Shown here one piece after another: positions 12,912-24,935 of a DNA stretch of 64,000 nucleotides. How positions within the stretch are numbered: position 1 is the stretch's first letter; each line of letters begins with the position of its first letter. Origin of the DNA: Pieris napi (Eukaryota; Arthropoda; Insecta; Lepidoptera; Pieridae). Made by a program: the position numbers and the translations under genes. The DNA lies in assembly GCF_905475465.1 (NCBI RefSeq), contig NC_062247.1, forward strand, positions 9,300,001 through 9,364,000, in the 5' to 3' direction. The notes under the pieces are model-generated. The model was not told the origin of the DNA, did not search any database, and worked only from the letters and a program-made list of their open reading frames with translations.

Positions 12912-13150
12912 CGTTGGGCTGGGCAAATCACGCTGAAAAAAGAAAAATGGACGAAAGATGACGTTATCGAATAAAGAAATGAGAAGACAATCTGCCGGAC
13001 GGATGAAGAAGATCAGCTGGTGAAAGAGACGGGTGAAAAGGACAAAGTGTGCTATAAAAAAAATATAGTAAAATGTATGTATGTTTGGTTAAAATTATGT
13101 AAATGTTTGTATTTGGTTAGTGAATAAAGGCTTTTATTATTATTATATTC
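12912..13150 (+). repeat. LINE 3'-end relic
   Basis: A degenerate purine-rich coding relic is followed by an AT-rich tail ending in 'aataaaggcttttattattattat', a common LINE 3' end. Frames are broken by stops. Confidence 0.5.
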
Positions 13151-13297
13151 GTCAATAAAACAACATATTGAAAATTTCACTTGTATCAAATACAATATGT
13201 CGGGGATACGGTAAACGTTTTACCTAATACAAAAAGCATGAAGAAACGTTAGATAAGGATTTCATTAAGTAAATTTATATTTAATTTCATAATAAAA

Positions 13298-13567
13298 ATC
13301 AATGGCGTTACAACCTTTTTAGGTCAGGGCCTCAGATTTCTGTATCTGTTTCATGATCATTTATATCAAATAGGCAAGTTGGCAGCCTTCTGCGCCTGAC
13401 GCACGCCCTCGACTTTTTTGGGTCTAAGGCAAGCCGGTTTCCTCACGATGTTTTCCTTCACCGTTCGAGCGAATGTTAATTGCGCACATAGAAAGAAAGT
13501 CCATTGGTGCACAGGCGGGGATCGAATCTACGATTTCAAGGATGAGAGTCGTACGCTGACACTTCTC
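13298..13567 (-). repeat. tRNA-derived SINE, copy A
   Basis: On the minus strand it reads from a tRNA-like head with a decayed B box (GATTCGATCCCC-like, about 13515-13530), through the body words 'cattcgctcgaacggtgaagg' and 'acatcgtgaggaaacc', to the tail 'gttgtaacgccattgattt'. The same body recurs at 19253, 20517, 32381 and 58930. The A-box end is truncated. Confidence 0.8.
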
Positions 13568-13866
13568 GTATTTAATTGCAAAATACATAGATAAAATGTA
13601 TTATACCATTGTTCAACTGAATCTGGAATTCAGTTGGTCATATACCGGGTGAATAAAACTCTTGGGTTTGATACTTAGTGGATAATATTTTGGATAAGAT
13701 AACTTACGTATCAAGTTACAAAGGTCAAAAGAGCGTTGGAATATGGCCTTTTCCATACCGAGTCTTGTTACGAATTTGAAAATCAATAGTATGAACAAAG
13801 AAACAACACTGAACAAATATTTATGTATCAGGTTAAGATTATCATAATTTACCATTAAGCACTTAC

Positions 13867-14175
13867 TATATTTTCACTTTTCGCCTTATCGAGGCGTTGT
13901 GAGAGCCGTAACGAAAAGTCGACGCACGGTGTTTCCTGGAACCACGCGCTTTCCACTCTGTGAACTGCATCTTCCCGAGAAAATGCAGTGGGTTCGTTGC
14001 ACTCACAAACTCATAACCCCCTTTCTAAAGCGCCGATCCAATTATGTGCACTTTCGCAAGCCACTGTCACTCGCCTAGATACGGATAGGAAACTCGTATA
14101 GCGCATCAGCTAGTTGGATGCTCACTGCTCAATCTGCCCATACTACTCCAACGGCAGTTTATGTGAGAGTGGTTT
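13867..14175 (-). promoter_or_regulatory. Candidate promoter and 5' exon, minus strand
   Basis: A GC-rich island in AT-rich surroundings. On the minus strand it ends at a consensus splice donor: exon …ATATA, then GTAAGTGC (GT at 13866-13865). No long open frame fits, so if transcribed it would be a noncoding first exon. The same arrangement occurs at 15.5 and 18.8 kb. The right boundary is approximate. This is inference from composition and splice consensus. Confidence 0.3.
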
Positions 14176-14277
14176 CAATTTTCTCATACTCTCCAGGAAG
14201 GCATACATGAAACTATAAAATAGTCTATCAAAATATTTAATAAAAGTGTTTGCCAAAAATAAGAATAATTATTTATT

Positions 14278-14398
14278 TATTTTTTTTATAATAGGGGGGC
14301 TAATGAGCCTACCACCCAAAAAGAGCAGTCATCGCAGCCCATAGACAACCATTTTTAGTGGGTGCGTTTCCGGCCTTTGAGGGAGGAGTACACAATAA
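14278..14398. repeat. Degenerate dispersed repeat
   Basis: A poly-T run followed by a GC-rich tract including 'ggggggctaatgagcctacc' resembles a decayed retrotransposon end. It is not assigned to a family. Confidence 0.35.
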
Positions 14399-15061
14399 AA
14401 TTGAAATTGTAACTTAATATAATTATGGCGAATTATCTGGACTATAACAGCCAGTTATTAGATTAGAACAATTAATTTAAAAAATATAAAGTCAATCAGT
14501 TTCAAAATTTAAGAGTTTAGTTAGCTATTCTTATTAAACTTCATAGCCACAAGATTTTTAATTTCGTTGGTATATCAAAAATATATAATTTAGCGTGTTT
14601 AGTTTAAACAATTTTAAACCTTGAACTATATATAGCCGTCGATAAAGAACTATATAAAAATCCAAAGTGTACAAATACTTCCGCTTTATAATCAATGTAG
14701 AACAATCATTTTATTATCTTATTAAGAGGCGTAAGAAAGTTTTTCACTCGTAATCAACACCGTATCGCACGAGACAGGACATCGAACCCGAGTGCAATCT
14801 TCAATTACGTTGTCATCGCCAGCATTTGCTGTTCTTACTTTTATTTATCTCTCAACTTGACTAATAAGCAATACAAAATTACATAATCGGCTATCAAAAA
14901 TTTTTAAAACCATTCTGTCTACTACTACAAATATCGTTGGTTCTAACCGTAAACTAATTTACGTCTGCTCCATGCTGTTGACTTTTGATAATATAAAATC
15001 TTCAATAAATCAGTTTGATTTTTTTATGGCTCTGGCACGGTTTGTGCATTAGCCAGCGTCA

Positions 15062-15272
15062 AGTATGAGATTTTTATAATTCGTGCTTTTTGCCTTAGAA
15101 ATTCGACCATGTCCTCCATGTACGGTTTAGCCACTCGCCCGGTACCGCACAACCCTGCCAAAGGCCGAGAACAAATTTAAATTAAATAAAAACTTGCCCT
15201 CGAACCGGGAATCGAACCCGGTACCCCTCACCTAGCTGCCACTTAATAAGACCGCTAGGCTATGAGGCCCCT
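15062..15272 (-). repeat. tRNA-derived SINE, second family
   Basis: The minus strand starts GGGGCCTCATAGCCTAGCGG (A-box-like) and contains GGGTTCGATTCCCGG, a perfect B box with T-arm pairing, about 50 nt later. It then continues into an unrelated body with 'ccgggcgagtggc'. The head lacks a normal acceptor-stem partner, so this is a SINE and not a tRNA gene. Confidence 0.7.
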
Positions 15273-15528
15273 AAGTTTGATTTTTAGTTTGTACTCAAAA
15301 ATCGAGAGTTCAAAATACAACCAAAACTAAAGAAATTCCATCTTCCCCTGTTTCTCACAAAGTGTATTCGGGCGATTAACTCCATGGCATCTTTTAAAAG
15401 GTAAAACAAAAAACTATCGCTTCGAAATCTCTCTTCTAGTATGGGTGTGCCAGATATCCAGAAACTAGACAGAACTTGTAATAAGTAATTGCCTGAGGGA
15501 GGGGATTCGAGTGCATTGACACACTTAC

Positions 15529-15780
15529 CTAGTGTTCAATGCAGCGAAAATGCATCGACACTCACTACCGTGGATGCTAACCAACATCGCTAGAACCCCC
15601 CTCATTTTTCAACGTCATTAGTCGTCATAGGCCTAGAGACACGGCGACGGAGCTCAAGATAGCGCGGTGTCGCCGCAAACCGCTGACAACTCGGAAAAGT
15701 GGAATGAAGTCCGCGCGCCTATGTGTTTTCACTTACAGACTGGCCTAGAGAAATGCACTTTTTTCTTCATTACGAAAACT
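15529..15780 (-). promoter_or_regulatory. Candidate promoter and 5' exon, minus strand
   Basis: A GC-rich island (most GC-rich at about 15630-15720) that on the minus strand leads into CACTAG|GTAAGTGTG (GT at 15528-15527), an excellent donor. No protein frame was recognised. The right limit is approximate. It may be an alternative first exon of the same unseen minus-strand transcript as the islands at 13.9 and 18.8 kb. Confidence 0.3.
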
Positions 15781-16384
15781 AAGCAATGACTATTCCAATG
15801 CAGCATTTAGTAGGCCAACTCGTTCTACGTACATAATTAAATACAAATTAATACCTATCTATATTAGTTTTGATTAGACTCTTTCTAATATTAGGTGATT
15901 GGTTGTTATTGATGTTAAATTTTAAGTTCATTTTGCAAATGTTTTACCGTTCTAGCCTCCGAAATTCTTAATAAATTAAAATAATTATATTACAGAAATA
16001 TACTATAAATCTGCGTCATTATGTTTGACGAAATTAGTTATAAATGCAGTAATAGTAAACGCAGACTGCACTTGACACTGTGAAGAGGTCAATGGCACCG
16101 TAGCAGCCGTAGCGCTGTTTCCTCTACGGCGTAGACATTGGTTTGGTACCGATTAAGTAACTTTGTGCAATAAGATATATATTTCCTTCAGAGTAACATT
16201 TGCGTGAAGAAGCAACAAATGAAAAAAAACTGTAACAAAATTAATTAGAATTTTCTATAATTTGCAATACATTATGCATAATAATATTATATTGATGAGA
16301 GCAAAAGTAAAGAATTTTTGCTCTCATCAAGAAGAAACAACCAGATGTAATTTAGAGAATTTACTATACTTTGGTTTTGAGTGA

Positions 16385-16475
16385 AATTCATCATTCATCA
16401 TCATTCATTCATTCATCATTCATATCTAAAGAATACGTTAATTACGAATTTAGTTAAATTATCATCATCATCGAA
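16385..16475. repeat. ATTC/ATC microsatellite
   Basis: Imperfect tandem CATT and ATC units (for example 'attcattcattc' and 'atcatcatcatc'). Confidence 0.7.
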
Positions 16476-18639
16476 TATCGTATGTATTTGTGTCATCGAA
16501 TTTATAATTGAATAGTTAAGTGCCTTATATTAATTGCGTTTACTTCACGAGTTAATCATATGACATTGTGTCGTCCTATCGTTGAATATTTAAATACAAA
16601 TAAGTGAAGTAAAAAACACGTAAAAAAATATGATTACACATTACAAGAAACTTTACCTCAAATATTCAAATTTAGAATAAAGTTTTTTTTTAATATTATG
16701 GCAACAGCTTCAACTAGAATAAAGTTGTTAGTTTTTGGATGGCAATTCCTAATAATTTATTTATTTTATTTTAAACTTCGAATATTTTTAACTTCCCGTA
16801 TTGAGAGATGCATCTTGGCGACAATGAAAGTACGTCGCATTTCACGCCTGCACCACAGAATAAGGCCACAACCGTTCATCGGCCTCTGCGCCGTTAGTGG
16901 ACGCTGCTCTCACATCATTACATCAAACAACCCTTTTACTAATAAATACATAAAATATAAACATTCATAATACGTTATAATCGCTCCTGATATTCATTTT
17001 TAAAGTAGGTTTAGAGGTTGGGTTTAAAAGAGAAATAAGGCCACATATATTTGCGAGATTCGTGGCAATGTCCGTCGGTAACTCTCATGTAAGATGTTGT
17101 CTGTTTGTCCCCTTTTTAGTTACCAGTTCAATTATCATTTATGAGTACGCCTGTATTGGTGAAAATAACGTTACAAAATTATATTTTTCGTTCCTTGAAT
17201 GTTAAAATCTATTTGAACTAATTCGGTTTGAATACCGAATTGAATTCCGAAATAGCACTGAATTATAAGGCCATGAACATTATAGTATATTTTTCTAGTA
17301 CGCTAGCAAGAGAGCAATGACACGGTGAAAGTAATTGACAATTTAATTAGAAACTGTAAAACGCAAATTATTAAGTGCGTTTGTTACTTTTTTATCAAGT
17401 TTTAGCCTAATTTGTTTTATTAACGAAACGTTTTTAACGCATGTTTTTTTTTGTTTTTATCTAGAAATAGTTATACCAAACACATACACTTACACACATA
17501 CACAACACAACACATACAATTACTTTTTCTTATTGAGGCCTAAAAACATTGTTTTAATAAAACAAGGGAAATGAAAATGGGAATACATATAAACATTAAT
17601 TCCAAATAGATATACGGTGTATCTTTTAATCACGAACTCATGAATTTAATCTATGGAATTTGTAAAAATAATTTTAAATATTTAAATATTAAGTAATCGT
17701 CTGGTCATTATGAGCGCAACCAGATTTTGGTTTGCAGCGGGTCGATGACCGTAGCCTTTCATTTTCTGTTATATGCGTTCGTAAAACTTCAATTTTGGAA
17801 CGTTCGAGAATGTTTCTGTATCACTTTTTTAATTGCTATATAAAATAGGTTTGTAGTCTAAGGGATTTTTACGTTAAAATAAGCCTATTCGAATTTTGAA
17901 AAATGGTTATTAATTTTAGCAATTTGTTAATTTTTAAAAATCTTTTGTTTAAGCGTTAATACAATTTAGCCAGAGTTTTATGTCGTTTTTATATGTTAGT
18001 TCTATTCCAGCGTTTAATGGATCTGTAAATTGTAGCAAAAATATAATTAATTGCAAGTAAAATATTTGACCGCTACCCCTATTTGACGCCGAACATTATT
18101 TTTAAAAAGTATTTAATCAATTATAAAATTCCCTATGTTTAGGACAATGAAACGATGAAAATCAAAACGTCTGTTGTTATTCCAAAAAACCCAATGCGTT
18201 TGTTCGTAGAAAGTAATAACGGTGTAAGTATACGTGCATGCGGAGCGCGGCGGGCGGGGGCGGGCGGAAAAGACGACATGATTCACGAAACGCTCGCTCT
18301 GACATAATAATCTAAATTAACATAATTCCAAGCCTTAAGCACCTTTTCCTTCACTTTTGCTTGACTCATAAATTCAAATTAAGAATAAGGAATTTGGGTT
18401 TGAGGAATTATTGACTTCCTTTATACATAAACCTTTTAGCTAACTATCCTACTTAGTATTTACTGTACTTTATGTATCTTCTTATTTCGTTATAACTGAT
18501 TGCATTTATAGAAATATACTACTCAGTACTAATTCATTTAAATCATTGCATCATGTTTACTAGATGTAGTTTAGTTGAAATTCGTAGATTCATCCATTCC
18601 AAATTTGATATTACAGTCAACAAACGAGTGTTTTAGTAC

Positions 18640-18845
18640 AGTACAAAGCTAGATGAAATGGCAATGGCGCTTACAAGTACGTCGATTGCAGCAGCCTTCC
18701 GGTAATGTAACAGTCGTGTAAGATATCTGCTATAGGTTCATTGAACTTTCGCGAGTGCAGAACGCAGGGTGGGGACTAGTAGGTCAGCCCAGGCCGTTGG
18801 CACACTTACCTTGACTTGACGCACTCGCGAACCAACATAGAAAAC
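18640..18845 (-). promoter_or_regulatory. Candidate 5' exon donor, minus strand
   Basis: A GC-richer block contains GTCAAG|GTAAGTGTG on the minus strand (last exon base 18810, GT at 18809-18808). The possible exon is the 18810-18845 side, and the remaining part of the block would be intronic. The first nine intron bases match those at 15528. No coding frame was recognised. Confidence 0.3.
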
Positions 18846-19252
18846 TAGGCGATACAATATCAATACAAAGATACATCTGTGCCTGGTGTGCAATGCACCT
18901 TTATCAAAAATTAAACGCTATCAAATATCGTAGTAAAAAAACAAATGAAAAAACGGCATTCATCTGTTATAAATAGGTTATCGTATGTAATATAATTAGG
19001 TTGGTCGGAATTCATAAATGAACATAGTCGTACAGTAAACTGAGGTATCTTTAATCATTGTAGTTTATTATATTGAATAATGAAAAATGTATCATTATTT
19101 TTAGTACTACGCACATTATTGCGCCTATTGATATTTATTATTACCAGACAAAGTGAAGTTTCATTTCGTTTTTTAAAGATTATGAATAACAATTCAGGAT
19201 TTTGGTAACTAATTAAGCAAAATGAAAACTAAAAAGGTGTTTGGATGACCTG

Positions 19253-19518
19253 TGATGCCTAACTTCGGGGCTTCTGATTTCTGTATTTGTTTCATGATGA
19301 TTTGTTATTTCTAATAGACAAGTTGGTAATCAGCCTTTTATACACCATCACCATTATTTTTTTGTGTCTAAGGCATCGATTTCCTCACGATGTTTTCCTT
19401 AATCGAAGGAGCGAGTGTTCAATGCGCACATAGACTGAAACTCTAATGGTGCACAGCCAGGGTTCGAACGACCTCTGGGATGAGAGTTGCAAGCTGAAGC
19501 CACTAGGCCAATACTGCT
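19253..19518 (-). repeat. tRNA-derived SINE, copy B
   Basis: Same family as 13298-13567. The minus strand begins with an A-box-like TTGGCCTAGTGGCTTCAGC and contains GGTTCGAAC-type B-box remnants (degenerate here), then the common body. It is more diverged than the other copies. Confidence 0.75.
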
Positions 19519-20235
19519 AATACCTCCTAACAAAATGTAATCATAGAATAATTTAGAGGAAATCTAGTTGAAAAAAGAATATTTATTATTATTGATATAA
19601 TATAGTTATAGTCTTATTTATTTTAATTAATTAATTAATTTTAATTACCCAATAAATTTATGTCGTCGTTATTTTAATTATTGTCAAATATACAAGTCAC
19701 AAAGTTAATTGTTCAATCTAATTTCATATAAAACTGTGATGATATAATATATACCTACGAGATATAACTCGCCAAATGGATAAAATTATTATATATATAT
19801 TTAAAATTATTGTAATATTATTTTTTAATGTTTACTTAAATAAACTATATTGTGTATATCTTAGATTAGTTTTTTTGGATTCTAGTTGGTGCATTAAATA
19901 AAAAAGTAAAGACTCATTGATAAACAGTAATTTGTTTATGTACAATTCATTATTTATCTTGATTGATAGATTCATATCACTAGATCGCCATCGTGACATT
20001 CAATGTTTGGAGTATATAAACCAATCAAAGAATAAATAGGAATGTTTATTGAAGCTATACATATACTTATAATTTTATTTTTATTTTTAGACAAAACTTT
20101 TAGTTTTTTTTACAAAAATACATACAAACCTTAATTGTCTCTACGATCAACCCCTATTTTTTATTATAGTAGATAGTTATTTTTATTGAACTAAAAAATT
20201 TTTTCCTAGAATAATATATAAAAAATAATATACAT

Positions 20236-20264
20236 GGCAAAACGACGTTTGCCGGGTCAGCTAG
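20236..20264 (+). mobile_element. Helitron 3' terminus
   Basis: 'acgtttgccgggtcagctag' ending in CTAG (20261-20264) matches the 3' end of a lepidopteran Helitron family as I remember it. The extent of the element to the left is unclear. Confidence 0.45.
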
Positions 20265-20516
20265 AAATATATATTTATTATATACAACAAACGTAAAGTA
20301 ACTTCAAGAAAACGCCGATTCAGCTGTAACAATATATAAAGTTTGATACTAAATAAAAAAATATAAGTAAGTATGTATAAAGCTCGATACAAAAATTCAA
20401 TTGTAGTCCAAAAACTAATAAAATACAATGTCTAATACCATTCACCTTGGTTACCATCAATTTTATAAAACAAGACATGCGAGCAAAATCACAATGAAGA
20501 ATCCACTGGCATCCGG

Positions 20517-20728
20517 CTGCGGCTCTCATCCCTGAGGTCGTAGGTTCGATCCCCGGCTGTGCACCAATGGACTTTCTATCTATGTGCGCATTTAACATTC
20601 GCTCGAACGGTGCTCGAATCGCCTTAGAGCCAAAAGGTCGAGGGCGTGCGTCTGGCACAGAAGGCTGATCACCTACTTGCCTATTAGATTAACAAATGAT
20701 AAAAAGGTTGTAGCGTCATTGATTTATT
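20517..20728 (+). repeat. tRNA-derived SINE, copy C
   Basis: It starts within the tRNA-like head at 'ctctcatccc', has the intact B box GGTTCGATCCCC (about 20543-20554), then the common body and tail 'ggttgtagcgtcattgattt'. The A-box part is missing, and the body has a short internal deletion before 'cgccttagagcc'. Confidence 0.8.
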
Positions 20729-20944
20729 TTTTTCTTCTTGGAAAACCCACATATATATCAGAAATTAGCTCAACTTGGTTCTATAATTAGATGTGGGTGT
20801 CAGAAATATATTACAAAACAGTTGTGGAACGACTGACATTTTGACAAACTATTAAACAATAACGTATTTCTAGAAGTTCACGAGAAGTGCCTGTGTTAAA
20901 TGCAATATCCTATACAAAACATAATAAACATAAACATCGTTGAT

Positions 20945-21271
20945 TCCTTGGAAGATGGGACAGGATTTGGTATGGACGCCACTTGTGTACTACTACACTA
21001 CCACTACTTCTTGTGGACATGTTAGCCCCGTCTCACCGTCCTCGGACGAGCAAAAAAGCTGGGGCGGCCGCAGAGTAGGCGGAAAATAATAAACGGCTCA
21101 AAAACAAAAGTTATTCCTCCAATTTCGATTTAGTTCCCTTTTGGACCTTAAAAATTTAAGTTGGCACCTGGTAGTACCGGTGACCCTAGAGCTGGTGCTT
21201 TCCTCGCTCAAAGAATACAGCGAGGAAATGCTGTCAGCGTTAATTGTCCACTGCCACAGGGACCAAACTTT
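20945..21271 (+). repeat. LINE coding relic, copy 3
   Basis: From 21076 it aligns with copies 1 and 2 (4473-4650 and 5196-5432). The GC-rich tract upstream (20945-21075) likely belongs to the same element. It is broken by stops. Confidence 0.5.
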
Positions 21272-24200
21272 AAAAAATATATATTATTACCATGTAGATG
21301 AAACATAAAACACTAGACCCTCTGAAAAGATCTAGACTGATTGCAAAGAGCAGCCTTATTACCCATAAGTTTTTTTATGTCACCCGTGAAAAAAATACCT
21401 AAAAGTAATATGAACAAAAAACAAAATAGAAAAGTTCTTCTTTTTTCACATTACAAGAGTATTATAAACAAATTTATATGATCATACACTACATCTAATC
21501 ACATGTCCCTGTACCCTCTACCAAAGTAGAAAGATAGGAGACTATGTGCTTCGAAAAGAGGTATTTAAAAGATCAGACTTTTTGTACTGAATTTCTGAAA
21601 ATATCTGACTTCAGGAAGGAACACACTTCATAGCCATAAGAATACAGTAACACAAACATCAAGTTATTTATAAATTTTATATCTTTAATTAATTTTAATC
21701 AAACTTATGTAATAGCCTCCCTGATGTACTCTAAAAATTCACATATTCACGCAACTGTATGATGTGAATGCAAGTCGATACCTAATCGAGTTAAATTACT
21801 CACTCGCTCTAGACGTACTAATTTCCACAACGACAAGTTTCCACAATAGTGGGGTTTTACAACAAGAATTCTCTTTCTGGTCTGCAAATCATATAAAAGA
21901 TAAACCCTAATTTCGAAAATAAGTCTATGGAATCTAGATCACTTGGAAGTACCGAAATTTGTAGCAATACGTGATTTAGTTAATAATAATTGTTGAGTTT
22001 CGATATATTGAAAACACATCATCTAATAATCATATAATCATACTGGTCCATGATGTCAACTAGAAAAACACCACATAGCTAAAACAAGTTTTTTTCTATT
22101 CATCCTCGGGTGATCGAACTCCACTCTTGCGCACTTGAGGCGTTGCAAAACATGCCATGACGAAAGAACGAGCCGAGTACTTATGTCATAAGCTTACCTT
22201 CATAACTACCACATTTAATATAGAGATATAAATGGAAATATTTATATGCAAACGCTTTTATATGTGTTTTGGCACGGATGTATTGGAGATTATTGTTGGA
22301 AATTGTTACGCTAACAAGATTACGCGCCTTTTAATCTAGCAGTAGAATATTTTATTTTAAAATAAACTCAGGCTGTATGTTTTATTAATGTGCAAAAAGA
22401 TTTAATTACTTACATAATGTTTTGTTTGTGTTATGTATTGTTTATTTCCAAATTCAAATAGTCAAGTGAAACTTTATTTAATAAACAATTTTTACAACCG
22501 TAACACGATCTATTATTATTAATTTTACTATGAATTTTCATAATGTTGCTAAATTTATTATCACTTACATTTAGTAATACCTATTATGATTGGTATACTA
22601 TATATTAATAAAAATTAATCTTTAAAATATAGATGGCATTTTTTATAATTCGATATCTAAATGAGATAAGGTATATTAATTAATTTTCGAATTATACAGG
22701 TCTAGTATAATACCTGTAAATAATTAATAATGAGGATGAGAATAATAATTATTTAATAAACTTATCAAATATCTAGATTGTTGCTAAAGTTATTCCTATT
22801 ATTTTCCAATGTAAAATAATTTATTCGACAGACTATATTATAAAATTAAGCAGGGTGATTAATAATGGTACAAGTTGAAGTATTAAATGAGTATTATTTC
22901 AACGTATGAAAACCACTCATTATTCTGTCAAATTGTATTTACGCTATGAAGAAATTTTTTTTATTTCTTTTTTCGTTTAACACTTTATGTATTTGTTTTA
23001 TAATTGGAACTAAAAATGGAAATAATTGGAACATGGTTGCAGCTCCTTACAAACATTTTGTAAAACAAAAACTTGGCGATTAAAAAGAGTGGCGGAGAGT
23101 TTATTGCCAGTACTTCTCGTCCGTGTTACGCACTTGAATTGAGAACTGGCAGTAAATGTAAAATTAGGGGCATTTAATGTGTATTACTTTTTCGTTCATA
23201 AGTGTACATTGTGTTACTTAAATGAATAAATGTTTTTTTTTAATTTTCTAATTATTGTTCCTTTTTCAGTTTCGTACAAAATTTTATTTTTTAGTAATAA
23301 ATTTTCCGCTTTTTGCTCTTCTCCTAGTTGTTTTGCCTAGAAGAGATTGTTAAAAACGGCAAGGTCTTCTAACTTCATTATATTACATTGGTAAGATTTC
23401 TTTCCGTTGTCTTGCATTGTATTTTATTGGACTTAAATATATTGAAATAAAACTTTAACGAGAACTTTCAGAGAGTAAGAATCTCACCACAGTTTCTGTA
23501 AAGCGGTAAAAACTTTGAGTTACGTATTAATTAAAATTTCAAAATTTAGTACTCGCACAAATAGAATGTTAACATTATGTATGGTATATAAAAAAAGAGT
23601 AATCACCCAAATGATTTAGTTTATAAAAGGATGATTATCTCTGGCAATTCGCAAAATGGCTGCGTTACTAATGTCAAAAACCTCGACAGGCGGATGCGGG
23701 CTACAGACTCATTATCTACCGATCATAAGTACCTTTGAGTACGCTGATAATTTTTTATTGGCCCCTTAAAACATTACGAGCTTACGTGCTTATTAAATTA
23801 AAAGACAAGGCTTTTAAACCTTGTACGGTTCAAGGGGATACGTTTTGCTATAGAAATAGAATTAGTAATAAACATGTAAATTGGAATTTTCATATTAGAA
23901 TGATCATATGATAACAGTGAGTTTGCCAACGCACATTGATACTTAAGAAACATAAAATACAAGATTTAATGTGACAAGAACTTTGGGGCCCTTCAAGTGT
24001 TATGTAAGCAGATTTACTGCAATTTATCCCCCCCCCCCTTCTATTGTCAGCAAAAGTAAGCAAATCTCTCAAAAATAATTGTACATAAACGTATTAATTT
24101 TTTTGTAGGAATCCTCGAAAATGCATTTCGTTTTCAAGCATAGACAATGTGTGGATAATATGTGTAAAAAAGTAAATAATTACTGTTGACGTAATCACCA

Positions 24201-24573
24201 AATAAGCAAATCAAAGACCCCTCCTATGGTGCTTACGTAATACTTGAACGACCCCTTATAGGCAAACATAACAAACACGAAAAGAAATAAAAATACATCG
24301 ATCCATAGATTATAAAAAGTAACGGAAAATAAAAAACAAAGTCCAGACCCTAGCTTTTATTAGAAATTTCCATATGACTTATTCCAGAAATTTGAGGATA
24401 GCAAAACTAACATAGATATACCTACGAAGTTTTGCTCAAATGTTTGGAAACCTAATAGATTTTCATACTCAAACATACAGTTCAATCTGAGAAACTACTA
24501 TTTTTAATTCGGTTAAAAATAGTCCAAGTAGTTGAGACATGCGCACCGAATGGCGCACGATAAAAGTTCCTTA
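21272..24573. other. AT-rich gene-free stretch
   Basis: No coding exon was recognised. A possible minus-strand donor (ATGAAG|GTAAGC, GT at 22197-22196) lies beside a weakly GC-richer patch, and a run of about 10 C lies near 24029. Neither is convincing as a gene feature. Confidence 0.35.
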
Positions 24574-24746
24574 CTGCCTTGCGATTCTGTAACTCACTTT
24601 TCGAATTCGAAACAATAAACTACAAGCTCCCTCCTTATCAGAATGCCAAATCGTAAAATGACCATTTCACGACTGATTTGAGAGCGACCGCTGCTGCGAT
24701 AACCGCTGTGCAAGTTCGAAAAGTGAGTTACAGAATCGCAAGGCTG
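24574..24746 (+). repeat. Foldback MITE copy, internally deleted left arm
   Basis: The left terminus CTGCCTTGCGATTCTGTAAC and right terminus end in AGAATCGCAAGGCTG. The right arm is shared with the elements at 9030 and 39020. The left arm is cut short after 'cacttttcgaa'. Confidence 0.8.
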
Positions 24747-24935
24747 AACTCACAACCTAGTGGCAAAAGAAAACTGGTAGACCGAGGCTGCGTTGGTGGT
24801 ATGAAGTTGTCAAGGACCACGAAACGGTAGGTGTTCGAAGTTGGACGAAGAAGCACGAGATTTTGTGATTGTGCAAAACACTTAAGGAGGCTAAGGCCCA
24901 TAAGGATCTGTACAGTCATTGGTGATGATACATAC
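24747..24935 (+). repeat. LINE C-terminal relic
   Basis: Immediately after the MITE, a plus frame reads like a reverse-transcriptase C terminus (a GRPRLRW-type word, then WYEVVKD, then an EAKAHKDL-like word) but is broken by stops. The minus-strand open frame over it is a shadow. Confidence 0.55.

Larger units (their letters stand above)
15781..19250. other. Gene-poor stretch
   Basis: It contains a short ATTC/ATC microsatellite (16385-16475), a C+G-rich spot with GGCGGGCGGGGGCGGGCGG (about 18249-18267), and a candidate 5' exon at 18810. At 18155-18223 a 23-codon ATG frame runs in phase 0 into GGT|GTAAGT, which could be chance. No gene was identified. Confidence 0.35.

Noticed and set aside
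15199..15272. tRNA gene
   Set aside because: A and B boxes are present but the acceptor stem does not close and a SINE body follows.
24026..24040. C homopolymer
   Set aside because: Simple-sequence run without further structure.
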